Assembly (NCBI GenBank): GCA_027627225.1
Contig: JAPFQT010000038.1
Coordinates: 1,426,001 to 1,490,000 of the forward strand
Direction: 5' to 3'
Source of the DNA: Congeria kusceri
Taxonomy: Eukaryota > Mollusca > Bivalvia > Myida > Dreissenidae
Length of the DNA: 64,000 nucleotides
Part shown: piece after piece, positions 22,112 to 33,900 of the stretch
How positions within the stretch are numbered: the stretch's first letter is position 1
Layout: every line of letters starts with the position of its first letter
Position numbers and translations under genes: made by a program
The notes under the pieces: model-generated
Database searches by the model: none
What the model was told of the DNA's origin: nothing
What the model saw: only the letters and a program-made list of their open reading frames with translations

Positions 22112-24402
22112 GGTTCGTGTGCCTGTTCGCCTATGAACGTGTGCGTGTTCGCCTATAAACGTGTGCGTGTTCGCCTATGAAAGTCTGCGTGTTCGCTAAT
22201 GATGGTGTGCGTGTTCGCGTGTGCGTTTCCGCCTCATAACGTGTGCATGTTCGCCTGCGTGTTCGCCTGTCAACGCGTGCGTGTTCGCTTATTAACGTGT
22301 GCTTGTTCGCCTATGAATGTGTGCGTGTCCGCCTATTAACGTGTGCGTGTTCGCCTATGAACGTGTGCTTGTCCGTCTATTAACGTGTGCATATTCGCCT
22401 GTGAACGTGTGCGTGTTCGCCTATTAACGTGTGCGTGTTTGCCTATGAACGTGTGCGTGTCCGCCTAATAACGTGTGCGTGTTCGCCTATAAACGTATGC
22501 ATGTTTGCCTGTAAACGTGTGCGTATCCGCCTATTAACGTGTGCGTGTTCGCCTATGAACGTGTGCTTGTCCGTCTATTAACGTGTGCATATTCGCCTGT
22601 GAACGTGTGCGTGTTCGCCTATTAACGTGTGCGTGTTTGCCTATGAACGTGTGCGTGTCCGCCTATTAACGTGTGCGTGTTCGCCTATAAACGTATGCAT
22701 GTTTGCCTGTAAACGTGTGCGTGTCCGCCTATTAACGTGTGCGTGTTCGCCTATGAACGCGTGCTTGTTCGCCTATTAACGCGTGCGTGTTTGCCTATGA
22801 ACGTTCGCATGTGCACGTGTGCATGTTCGCCTATTAACGTGTGCGTGTTTGCCTATGAACGTGTCCGTGTCCGCCTATGAACGTGTTCGTGTTCGCCTAT
22901 AAACGTATGCATGTTTGCCTGTTAACGTATGCACGTTCGCCGTGTGCGTGTTCGCTTATGAACGTGTGCTTGTTCGCCTCTGAACGTGTGCGTGTCCGCC
23001 TATTAACGTGTGCGTGTTCTCCTACGAACGTGTGCTTGTCCGCCTATTAACGTGTGCATATTCTCCTGTGAACGTGTGTGTGTTCGCCTATTAACGTGTG
23101 CGTGTCCGCCTATTAACGTGTGCGTGTTCGCCTATGAACGCGTGCTTGTCCTCCTAATAACGTGTGCGAGTTCGCCTGTGAACGTGTGCATGTTCGCCTA
23201 TTAACGTGTGCGTGTTTGCCTATGAACGTGTGCGTGTCCGCTATGAACGTGTTCGTATTCGCATATAAACGTATGCATGTTTGCCTGTTAACGTATGCAC
23301 GTACGCCGCGTGCGTGTTCGCTTATGAACGTGTGCTTGTTCGCCTATGAATGTGTGCGTGTCCGCCTATTAGCGTGTGCGTGTTCGCCTATGAACGTGTG
23401 CTTGTCCGCCTATTAACGTGTATTTGCCTTTATCGTGTGCGAATTCGCATATGAACGTGTGCGTGTTCGCCTTTAACGTGTGCGTGTTCGCCTATGAACG
23501 TGTGCGTATTCGCCTATGAACTTACGCGTGTTCGCCTTAAACATGTGCGAGTTCGCATATGGACTTGTGCGTGTTCGCCTTTAACCTGTGCGAGTTCGCA
23601 TATGAACATGTGCGTGTTCGCTTTTAACGTGTGCGTGTCCGTTTATTAATGTTTGCATGTTCGCCAATGAACGTGTGCGTGTCCGCCTATGAACGTGTGC
23701 GTGTTCGCCTATAAACGTATGAGCGTTCGCCTATAAACGTGTGCGTGTTCGCGTATGAACGTGTGCGTGTTCGCCTATGAACATGTGCGTATTCGCCTAT
23801 AAACGTGCGCGTGTTTGCCTTTAACGTGTGCGAGTTCGCCTATGAACAAGTGCGTGTTGGCCTTTAACGTGTGCGTGTTCGGCTATAAACGCGTGCCTAT
23901 TCGCATATGAACATGTGCGTCTTCGCCTTTAACGTGTGCGTGTTCGCCTATCAACGTGTGCGTATTCGCCTATGAACGTGCGCGTGTTCTCCTTGAACAT
24001 GTACGGGTTCGCCTATGAACATTTGCGTGTTCGCCTTCAACGTGTGCATGCTCCCCTATGAACTTGTACGTGTCCGCCTGTAAACGTGTGCGTTTTCGCC
24101 TATGAACGTGCGCGTGTTCGCCTTCGAATGTGTGCGTGTTCGCCTTTAAACGTATGCATGTTTGCCTTTAAACGTGTGAGTTTTCGCGTATGAAGCTGTG
24201 CGTGTTCGCGTGTGCGTTTCCGCCTATTAACGTGTGCATGTTCGCCTGTGAACATGTGCGTGTTCGCCTGTGAAAGTGTGCGTGTTCGCCCATAAACGTG
24301 TGCGTGTTTGCCTGTGAAGGTGTGCGTGTTCACGTGTGCGTGTCCGCCTATTAAAGTGTGCATATTCGCCAGTGAACATGTGCGTGTTCGCCTGTGAACG
24401 AG
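22112..24402 (+). repeat. 2.3-kb minisatellite of a 22-bp unit with higher-order structure
   Basis: The unit is GTGTGCGTGTTCGCCTATGA plus AC, about 100 copies. Positions vary (TTCGCC/TCCGCC/TTTGCC; CTATGAAC/CTATTAAC/CTGTGAAC). The variant order repeats: the run beginning ACGTGTGCTTGTCCGTCTAT at 22361 recurs at 22559, a period of 198 bases or nine units. A second long-period duplication, about 366 bases, links the GCCGTGTGCGTGTTCGCTTA regions at 22940 and 23306. Since 22 is not a multiple of 3, open frames through the array (for example 23010-23204 and 23162-23416) are by-products. Confidence 0.95.
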
Positions 24403-24404
24403 AA

Positions 24405-27271
24405 ACACCTTAAAGTAAACATAATTGTCTAGGAAACGTAACATCCAATAATGAATGATCCCTAACTAAGCGAAGTTCTAAAAGTAACGTAACAGAAAGA
24501 TTCGATCCAATAACTTGTCCTCTCACTTTCTAACACAATACAACACCAGCAATTAATGTGTCGCTGTTTGATCTACAACTTTGTGTGTGGCTTTTCCTTG
24601 CATTTCCGTGCGATTTCTCCTTCCTGTAAACCGGAATGATCCCTTTATTCCCTCTAGGGCGGTGTTCACAAGCCATCTGAAGTTAAGACGTTACGCTCAA
24701 AACTCTTAATAACGTTGGTTGAGCAAACGTCATTTATATGTTAGTTGGGTGGAAGTTATTGAGGAAGCCGGACAAAATCTTTGGGTAAACTATTAAATGT
24801 TACAAATTAATAATTCTCTCCATGTTCAATCAGTCAATAGATCGCCAAACTACGAAATACTCGACTTCCTTGCAAATTGCAAGTCATGAGATTAATCCCA
24901 GTTGGGATGGAGATTTCTCCGTGATTATTTTATTATGTCGTCTTGTCACCACGCCGAATTCTGTGCAAGAGCTATCTTTCAGTTGTGAATAAATTTTTTA
25001 ATTCCTGTACTTTTTGTAATTATTCCCCCACAAACCAAGTGTAAGAGGGGGGGGGGGGGGTTATATAGGAGTGAGCTTGTCGGTCTGCTCGTGTTCATGG
25101 TTTCCGAATAATTACTCAAGAAAGGCTTGACATATGCAAATAATTGTTGGTACACATGTGTAACATCATAGAAAACAGGTCAAATTCAACTTTGGTTACA
25201 AACCACGGTTTCCAGCACAATAACATTGTAAAATATTTAAATTATTTTCGGTACATAGGTAAAACACAATAAAATACAGGTCAGGTTCAACATTGTGGTT
25301 ACAAACCACTAAATGTTGACAGAGTTTTGGCTCTTATTGAAATTAAATTTTTCCAAATGTGTACTGTTAAACATTCACAAATTAAAGCATTCTCATTTTG
25401 TCCATTTCTTTCGAATGGATGCCATAGTTTTTGTGACAAGGCCATATTATGGGGGTATATCCGTCACTCATGTGACAATTGTTGTTTATAAAGATTCAGA
25501 TTTTTTATTGAGTGTTGTTTATCGGCTAATAAACAACGATTTGGAGTTCCGATGCATGGACATTAAACTACGAGGGCGTTATTTTTCGGGTTGTTTATTG
25601 GTAATTTAACAACGGTAAATTGTGTTATTGGGCTATAGAAATTGACGCATAGTTAAAGACATCAGTTCGCTAAAAAGCATTTCTAAGCTTTATCAGTGGC
25701 AAAAAATTGTCCACTACATAATTTCTTAAATATAACACACTGTAGACACTACTGATACACAATATACTTTACACCATTCTCGGACGAGTTTCGTAGAAAA
25801 TATAGAAACATTTGTATCACTATCTAATACGAATTTAAATCAACAATAAATAACTTGCAGCGTAGTAACAAATAGTATGTTATTACGAATTGGTGTACTA
25901 AAATGTAATATCTATGCTATAACGAGTCAACGATCATTTTAAAAGTGTGTACACATGAATCAAATGAACGCGATAACATTTTTTAAGATATGAACAAGAA
26001 AGACGTTATGATGTGTAATATAACGTCGCCTGGACATTTCGCTAGACAAAAAGCGATACATTTCGAGGGTAATTATAATAAGTCATAATAATTACTTGCC
26101 ACGATTAACATTTTCTACAGCAATGGAAAGCAATTCATATTGGTTATTCGATTTCCGTTCATGCGATGTTATTTTTCTAACTTACTTGTGTAATATTGAT
26201 CAATTTATTTTATGCGTTTTCATTTGAGTGAATAGTAGTTGCTTCGATATGTTTAACTTATAAAATATAATACGGAACGAGGTAGGGAATGAATTAACTT
26301 TCAGAAGTCTGAACATTTCTATGCTCACCACACTGTTATCCACACCTCTGGTGTTCAAGAAGTAAATGATAATAAGGCAATATAGGCACGTGCCTTTCCT
26401 TGAAACATTATATATTATATATTTAAACATTATATATTTAACAAGAAAACTAAAGTACAATTAACAAATGTTTATGATGATTCCAAACCATTTTGGGAAA
26501 TAAAAGACATTTAAGGCATTCTGGGCATGCTAGCTCGTCGAAGTCTGATTACCGACTGCATTCGGCATTTTCCCGTTGTTGAGAAGTTATTGTTGACTGC
26601 TCACGGAGTAAACAATAATCTAATAACAATAATACACTTATTGACAAGTTTGTAGTCGCCTACCTGTTCTTGATAAATTATTATAGTACATGTACTTTTC
26701 AGATTTGTTTAAGTTTATTACGTTAACATTCCGTTCAATTTTGTTGTTGTTGTTGTTGTATTCGACATCGACAGATGTGGTAGTTTTTCGTACGTGAGTA
26801 CACTCGCACCTACATTTGTTGCTGTTGTTGTTACATGCCACATATAGTGTTGCATCTTGATATCCTTATGTTTGATATATGTATATTCTGAAAATAAACA
26901 TTAATTTATGTATGAGTATTTCCCAGTGAAGTAAACGTGTTGCATGTTCATGATTTTTTTCCCATTTTAAGCGTATTCGAATAAAACAACCTTTTAAGTA
27001 ATGATATAAAATGTCATTTAGTAATGGACACCGAACTACTGTCTAAAATTACGGAACAGTTTCATAGTTTGCGGTTGGAAAACATTTAAATAGGAATTAA
27101 GAAGAATTTGTTGATTACACTGAAACATTTTGTCTTTTATGCTGTTTTGGTTGCAAAACATACTTATTTTGAAATTTATTCTGCCTTTTTGTGCAACAAG
27201 CTACTAGGGTGCCGTATGTCTACAAGGTAGCAAACAATGTGCATTTCAAACCTTGAAATATGAACAACAAA
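24405..27271. other. No gene recognised; repeat fragments only
   Basis: At 25023-25100, CCCCCACAAACCAAGTGTAAG, a G-run and TATATAGGAGT look like the end of a dispersed element also seen near 28999-29070 and 45789-45860. At 25503-25620 there is a GTTGTTTA...TAAACAAC palindrome relative of 17605-17733. A short TTG microsatellite lies at 26738-26759. No exon chain was found. Confidence 0.5.
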
Positions 27272-27389
27272 TGAGGCGTGTAATGGGAAAACCGGGCTTA
27301 ATGCAAGTGTCGTCCCGTATCAGCCTGTGCAATCCAGGACGACACTTCACGCACATGCATTAAGCCCGGTTGTCCCACAACAGGCGTCA
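27272..27389. mobile_element. Short MITE related to 11117-11385
   Basis: The left end TGAGGCGTGTAATGGG...ACCGGGCTTAATGC is matched in inverse by GCATTAAGCCCGG...CCCACAACAGGCGTCA. The body is only about 118 bp and keeps the GGACGACACTT core, so it looks like an internally deleted copy of the 269-bp element. Confidence 0.8.
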
Positions 27390-27463
27390 AATGTACCATG
27401 AATCCGGTCACGGGAGGCAACTCTGTTATACTTCTTTATAATTCCTGACAGGAGTTGTTTCGC

Positions 27464-27483
27464 TTGTGTGTGTGTGTGTGTGT

Positions 27484-27574
<91 letters not shown>

Positions 27575-27588
27575 CGTGCGTGCGTGTG
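27464..27588 (+). repeat. Dinucleotide microsatellite (TG)n
   Basis: About 125 bases of TG repeats with one TATG interruption and a CGTG tail. It opens long Cys-Val or His-Thr frames on either strand; these are not genes. Confidence 0.97.
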
Positions 27589-27846
27589 GTTGCACGTACG
27601 GGACACTGAGGCCGTCAATGGGTATGCACAGCAACGAGTGGGGTCTCAGTGGCAGAGTGAGGACGTCCTCACTTGTCAAAAGTATAAATACCCTTTATTC
27701 TTCATAATTTTGCATGAAACACAAAATAAAATTGAAAAAATAGGGTATCCCCATTCGTCGTTAACCTCGGGTTATTTTTTTCACCAGTGTGTCGTTTTCT
27801 TTTTTTGTCGCTTTTTTTCCTATGAAGCGACACACTTAAAATCCAA

Positions 27847-27883
27847 TGCGCATGCGCGAACATTTTTCCGCTCAGTGACGTCA
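27847..27883 (+). promoter_or_regulatory. Candidate promoter: NRF1-like and CRE sites
   Basis: TGCGCATGCGCG at 27847-27858 is a near-perfect NRF1-type palindrome. TGACGTCA at 27876-27883 is a full CRE/ATF site. They sit 20-57 bases upstream of an ATG (27904) that opens a short exon with a good splice donor. There is no TATA box. Both motifs are typical of TATA-less housekeeping promoters in animals. I infer that this is the promoter of the SET/BRCT gene. Confidence 0.55.
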
Positions 27884-27903
27884 TTGTCTGTTTTGTGAAC
27901 AAA

Positions 27904-27931
27904 ATGGAAGTGGAGTTATTTCTTATCGATG
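27904..27931 (+). CDS. Candidate first coding exon (MEVELFLID)
   Basis: ATG at 27904 opens nine codons plus one base and stops at the donor G|GTAAGT (27932). The phase is 1. Joining to the exon at 33020 in this phase reads AEDKPKDFIET, acidic and natural for a linker before a KMT5A-type SET domain. The upstream NRF1 and CRE sites support a transcription start here. Confidence 0.5.
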
Positions 27932-30900
27932 GTAAGTTACGATGGTCGACCTTCGGCCTGGCAACATAACTGTGTGGGGATTGGTTATGAAATCCTTTCT
28001 ACGGCCATTTCCCCCTACTTCTGATTCAAGTAGGGCAGTTGTCAGTTACTGGCATAAGCATGTGCACATAGTAATTTTTCAAGATGGCGGCATGGTATAC
28101 ATCGACAAACAGAATAATTTAATGAAGAATACTAATAAACATAATTTCTAGTCGTAATGTTCGTAAAAAGGTTCAATGGTTAGCATACTTTTGAAAGAAA
28201 TATTTTATTTGTACCTTATGGCTCCAAATATATACTTAAGGTTAAGTACCGCGAGAATACAGATGAACACGTACTGGTAAACCAGCTAACCCAGGAAAAC
28301 TGTTAGTTGGTTAACTGACGGCGGTGATATAACTGAAATACTGTGGAAAACAGTGAAAAATCCAATTAAACAAACAAAACTAAACCTGTTCACTGAAGCC
28401 AACAATGTATCAAATGTGAAACACAGTGGTTAGGTTAATTTTGAAATTTATGAATTAATTCAGTGCACATATTTCATCATATTGACATACAGGTACATCG
28501 AATTGAAATTGTCAAATACATCAAATAATACCAATAATTATAAAAGTCTATAATAGGAATACAATTTAGGCCGCCATTCAGTGTTTTCATCAAGGAAAAA
28601 ATGTGAATACAAGTGAATGCAATATTGATCTGTGGGGACAAAATAGAATATTTGAGTTGTCTAGTAGAAGTCCATACATGTAATTCCTATTTTCAGATTG
28701 ACATAGAATAAATGGCAGACCGCTTATGTGGAATGACGGACCTCACACGCGGAAAACAAGCAGTAAGTACTTATTTAATTTTTTTCCCAATAGCAATGGA
28801 CTTGATTTTTTTATGTTTTGTAAAAAATTAGGTGGGCAGTAGATATAAATGTATTAAAATAAATGTTTTTATTTTCTGCACACTAAAATTATTAAATTGA
28901 CAAAAAAACTAGCCTATAATTAAAAAAACAACAACAAACAAACAACTGAAGACAAGTCAAGGCTTAAACAAGGTATTTAAATTAAGACAAGCTAGTTATA
29001 CCCCCGCAAACTAAGTTTGTAAGGGGATATATAGGAGTCACGCTGTCGGATGGTTTGTCGGTCTGTCTGCATACAATGTGATAAGTTTGTGGAGCGAAAT
29101 TCGTCAACATTTCTTAAGCAATTGATTTAAAACTTGAAATATGTCGTCACCAGGCCCTGGTAGCATTCGGTTTTGACGCAAGATATATACTGGGACGAGT
29201 AATTTTCCTAAGGAAGGAGTCCTGGACTCCATGTTCTGAAATTCTAGCGAGAACTCAGATGAAAGACGTCTATTTATTTATTTTCTTGTCTTATTTAATA
29301 AATTATTGGTGTTATGATTTAAGTTACATGTTTCATTTCAGCTGTATTTAAAATCTTGAAAAAAGTAAATAGTTTTGAGTTATTGTGATTACTATACTGA
29401 CTAATGACTAAAGTTAAGGTGAAATAAAAAATCGAGATCGGGACGTATGGCATGTATGATAAAAGTGTTTTCAATATTATATTTACTAAGGTTCAACTCA
29501 TAGAGCTGGATAGGGAGATGAACTGAAAGTTGAAATATATATATAAAAAAAATATTTTATTTTTTTTTTGCTTTGAAAGCTTCAATTGGGAATTTTAGGC
29601 TGTCATTTGGGAAAAATATATACTTTTTGAGATTGGGAATGGGGCCGAATTTCGGCCCCAAATTTGACGCTGTTGGGATACAACGTTTTTCCTCACCACT
29701 TTGGGAATGGTAACGGTACTGGTCAAATTGGGTAAATTAGCGTCGTTTTCAGCTCAATTGGGAATTTTATCTTATTCTTTAAAAGCTATCAAGAGGATGT
29801 CAAACCAATAAGTTAAATTCTGACAGGGCTTTTTTTATCCTACAGCTGTAACCTTATACAGGCTACATCCCTCAAAAATTTGCTTTAAATTCATGCAGTT
29901 TTCCCCCAAAATGAAACTTGTACCTGGAAATTTCATTCCCCTATGAGTAACATCGCGCGAAAATTATCCCCAAATTTGGTTTTCACGCGCTATTTTTCCC
30001 CCATATTTGAAGGCTAGGGCCCCTTCCCCCGAGCCTTACAAAAAAACCTGTCTGAAAACAACTTGTTCAACTTATTCTTGTACTTGAATTAAGCTCAGAA
30101 AAGCATCTTTTTACAGGAAATTGCTCGTGTTACTTGAGACTTGAATGTGTCTAAGTTTCAGTTTCGTTCCACAAGTTGCATCAGAGACACAGGTTTGCAT
30201 GTTAATTTATTTTAGAATATACATCAATATTGACAATCTCCTTGTCAGGGTTTTTTTCCAACTTAGGGTGAAAAGGGCCGTTCTTTTTTATGGGGAAAAA
30301 ATAGTGAGAAAAACCGGATTTAGGGCAAAATATAAGCGCGTTATTGGCAGTTTGGGGGAAATATAAAAACCTATAACCGTACACACTTAAGTGTTATTGT
30401 TATGTTATTGGAGTATTTAACTGAGTTTGAATTAATATATTTAATATGTTTACCTTTCAATATCCTCCATTTTAACTATCGTTACTATTGTTGCACTCTT
30501 ACGATATTTACAAACGTAGTTGTTTTTAATTGTTTAATATATAGGCAATTTTGGGGGAAAATGGATCGTTTGGGGAAAATTCCAGGGTTCCCTCTGGGCT
30601 TTAAAAAGTTGTCGCCACTTACTTTCGCCAAAATCAAAAAGTTGTTGCCACTTTCGCCAAATTCAAAAAGTTGTCGCCACTTACTTTCGCCAAAATCAAA
30701 AAGTTGTCGCCACTTACTTTCGCCAAAATCAAAAAGTTGTCGCCACTTACTTTCGCCAAAATCAAAAAGTTGTCGCCAAATTTGCATTGTAGAAAATGAA
30801 GACATTAAAAATTCTGCTAATAACAATAATAGCATATAAACAATATAAATACGCGTTATATTATATGAACTACTACATAGTGCCTTGTACAGAACACAGT

Positions 30901-33900
30901 TAAATAAGTTAAGTATTTGTGTACTTCACTCTACAGTAAATCTCACCTTTGGTTTTCATATGCTTAACAATGTTCTCCTTTTTCAATACAGTGCATCCTG
31001 TAGTGAATGAATTGCTCAGTTTTGAGGATATACAGAGTTCACACAGCATAGATTTTGTGTTGGAATCATATTTGAGGAACGGGAAATCTGATTTCCAACT
31101 GTCTTTGAAATTTCTGTTAGCTGGTGAATTTAGAGTTTTATACATTTTTGAAGGAGTCTCAACATCATCTGAATCTAACGTTCGCTTTTTAACAGGCGTT
31201 ATACACTCTGAACTTGCCATTTTGACGAGTGAAACAGAGAATATTATCTCATGTTTATATAGCACTAATCAAGGCAAAATGTTTAATTATTGCCTTTAAA
31301 CACACCGATTATGCTAAAAACAATCCATATTTACCTTTTTGATTGTCATTGTTGTCAACCTAACAGGCTTTAATCTGCTTCCTATACTGTGACAAACACT
31401 TCACACTTCAGCGCAAAGTCGGTACATTTCACAGTTGTCTTATCTCTGAAGCAATAAAACTGACGACCAATTAAGATAACTTGTAACAACACCACCAATA
31501 ATCCCAATTATCACCATAATCTGCCACTTTCCGGCAATCAGCACGCTCCATTGATTTCAGCAGTGTCGCTTACATCACGGAAATCCATTGCACAGCGACT
31601 ACCGTAAAGCGGCTGGTAAACAGAGCCTCTTATGTCATTTTAAGTAAATATTACGCAGAAAAAATGTGGAATTTTGAAAAATCGCCATTTTTGAAAAGTT
31701 GTCGCCACTTACTTTCGCCAAATTCAAAAAGTTGTCGCCAAATTTTTTATTTTGTCGCCATTGGAGACAATGGCGATCGACAGCGGGAACCCTGAATTCA
31801 ATGACATAGGGGAAAAATACGTCAAGGAGAAAGGGCCGATATTCGGTGGGTCTCAAAGAAGGAAAGAAAAACCTGCTTGTTGATCATTAATGAAGCCTTT
31901 AAACTATATAAAATATTGCATCCTGAAGGGTTTTCCGTATTATTAGTTTTATGATTTATTGCCACTCGCAAAAACGCAGTGCAATTCAGTTGGTTCCCAT
32001 TCTCAGATGCCATGTATGTAAGAAACAATGAATTGTAATTGAAACGATTCGATAACAGCGCCACCAAACGCAGTTACTTACCCTAGCGGTGCACAGTAGC
32101 TGATTTGAATTTTGGTAGACGCATGGATAAAACAAAATTTTTAAAAAGCACATCGTCAATCATTAATGGTCCTTTATGAATATGTTTTCTCTGATTTGGG
32201 AAAGTTTTACCTTCAATTTGAGGAAAATAGCCAGAAAATAGGTTTGGGAATGGTATAGAGGAAAAACGCTGGGATGCATAACAATATAAATCCAGGGGTC
32301 CACTCCAGTCAATATTGTTATAGCAGTGTTAACCATACTTGAGGCTTTTACTAAATATTTGATTGATTGGTTACATGTATGTCATGACAGTCTTGACGAG
32401 TGCAAACAGCCTGCGTTTTACGCCACCATGATACTCTTTACTCTTAGACTATAATTATGATTAAAAAAAATATTTTTCAGCAATGTTTTAATTAGTTTTG
32501 TTCAAATACTGTTGGTTATCAGGGCTTTTTTTGGCTGATTTTATAGCCATTATTCGGTCATATTCCCAGTGGCAAAAAGTATCTTTTTCCCCAAATCCAT
32601 GCCGAAAATTCCCAATTGAACGTTTGACTTTCAGATGTTTGGAAATAGAGCTGTCAAGTGTAGAAATAAAGCGTTTTGAAGTTGTAATATCCATTTTACC
32701 GATATGTTTATATTAAATTTTTTCTTTTTTATGTAAGTTTTATCAATAATTATTCAAATGTAATAAATCAAACAATAGTACATTTTCCCAATTTAAAATA
32801 AATTGATGCTAAAATTCCCAATTAGACGGGTATAGGTCATATTCCCAAAATGGTGAGAAAAAGCCCTGGTTATGGAATCAATACAATTCATATTGTATCA
32901 AAAGATCAGTTGACAAGAAGCACAAACTGCAGGGCTGCCTTTGTGACATTTATTAAATAAGGTGAACCTATGGTCACACGACAAATGAGTTCAATGTCAG
33001 GCTTGTTGTTTTTTTTCAGCTGAAGACAAGCCTAAAGATTTCATTGAAACAAGTGAGTTGTCATCTGTACCTTTTTTAGCTCACCTCAAGGACTGAGCCT
33101 TTGTGACCATCCCTGCCAAAACTGCATAATGTATGATTACATCCAAAAATCTAACCTACAAATTGTATCTTCATTTTCGCGGGTAACGTCTGGTGTGAAT
33201 GGGGTCTTTTTGGTGTTTTTTGCACTTCTTAATTGACAGCTTTCGTTGAGCAATTTATGCCATGACCTGTTGAGTAATTTGAGACGCTTATTGGCATTTG
33301 AGACAGGCGATCGACGGATTGCGCAATAGTAAAATGGCGGCCATTTTCGGTCCGATTTGCTAGTTTCTAGTCTTGAAATCTTTTTTTCTCCTTTTTGGGG
33401 TAAAAAAATCGGTGCGCGTTATACACGGGTGCGTGTTATACTCGGTAGAATACGGTAACTTACATATATTTGCATTTGAAACTGTTTAGTTAAAGAAACA
33501 TAGTGTAAGATTGATACAAATCATTCAAATAAAAGAAAGGGAACTGAGAAAAAAATTTGAAATGTAAGTTAGAAAACTTCAGCAATGACTGAACTGCCAA
33601 AACTGCATTATAGGTGGTGCTATTCTTTGTGCAGAATCAATACGCAATTCTTTCCTGAGAAGTAGTTGTTTAGAAATGCCATAATGAGCGAAATCATGTA
33701 TATGAGCAATTGACATAGTGTGTTTGGTTTATTTGTTGGAATAATACTAAATATTTTGTACAAGTATGAAATTTTCACTAAACAGACACTTGTCTATTGA
33801 ATTGTTTGTGCCACAATCTGAATCATTTAACACATATCAATCGGTGAATTAATCAATTTTAAACATGAATAGTTTGTTATGCCCCCACAGAGTGGGAGGC

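Larger units (their letters stand above)
30246..31875. mobile_element. CAGGG-type element with 5-bp TSD CTTGT, split by a nested element
   Basis: The left end CAGGGTTTTTTTCCAAC (30246) and right end GGAAAGAAAAACCTG (ending 31875) are inverted. CTTGT flanks both (30241-30245 and 31876-31880). The element at 30583-31794 is inserted inside it. Without the insert and one duplication the outer element is about 410 bp. Confidence 0.82.

Noticed and set aside
22112..24402. CRISPR-like array
   Set aside because: Units are contiguous without unique spacers, and the genome is eukaryotic.
22112..24444. Several open frames (60-114 codons) in the 22-bp array
   Set aside because: The 22-base period shifts the frame each unit; the peptides are by-products of the repeat.
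27347..27898. Open frames of 79-147 codons through the (TG)n tract
   Set aside because: They are poly-Cys/Val or His/Thr from the microsatellite, although the 3' part overlaps the candidate promoter.
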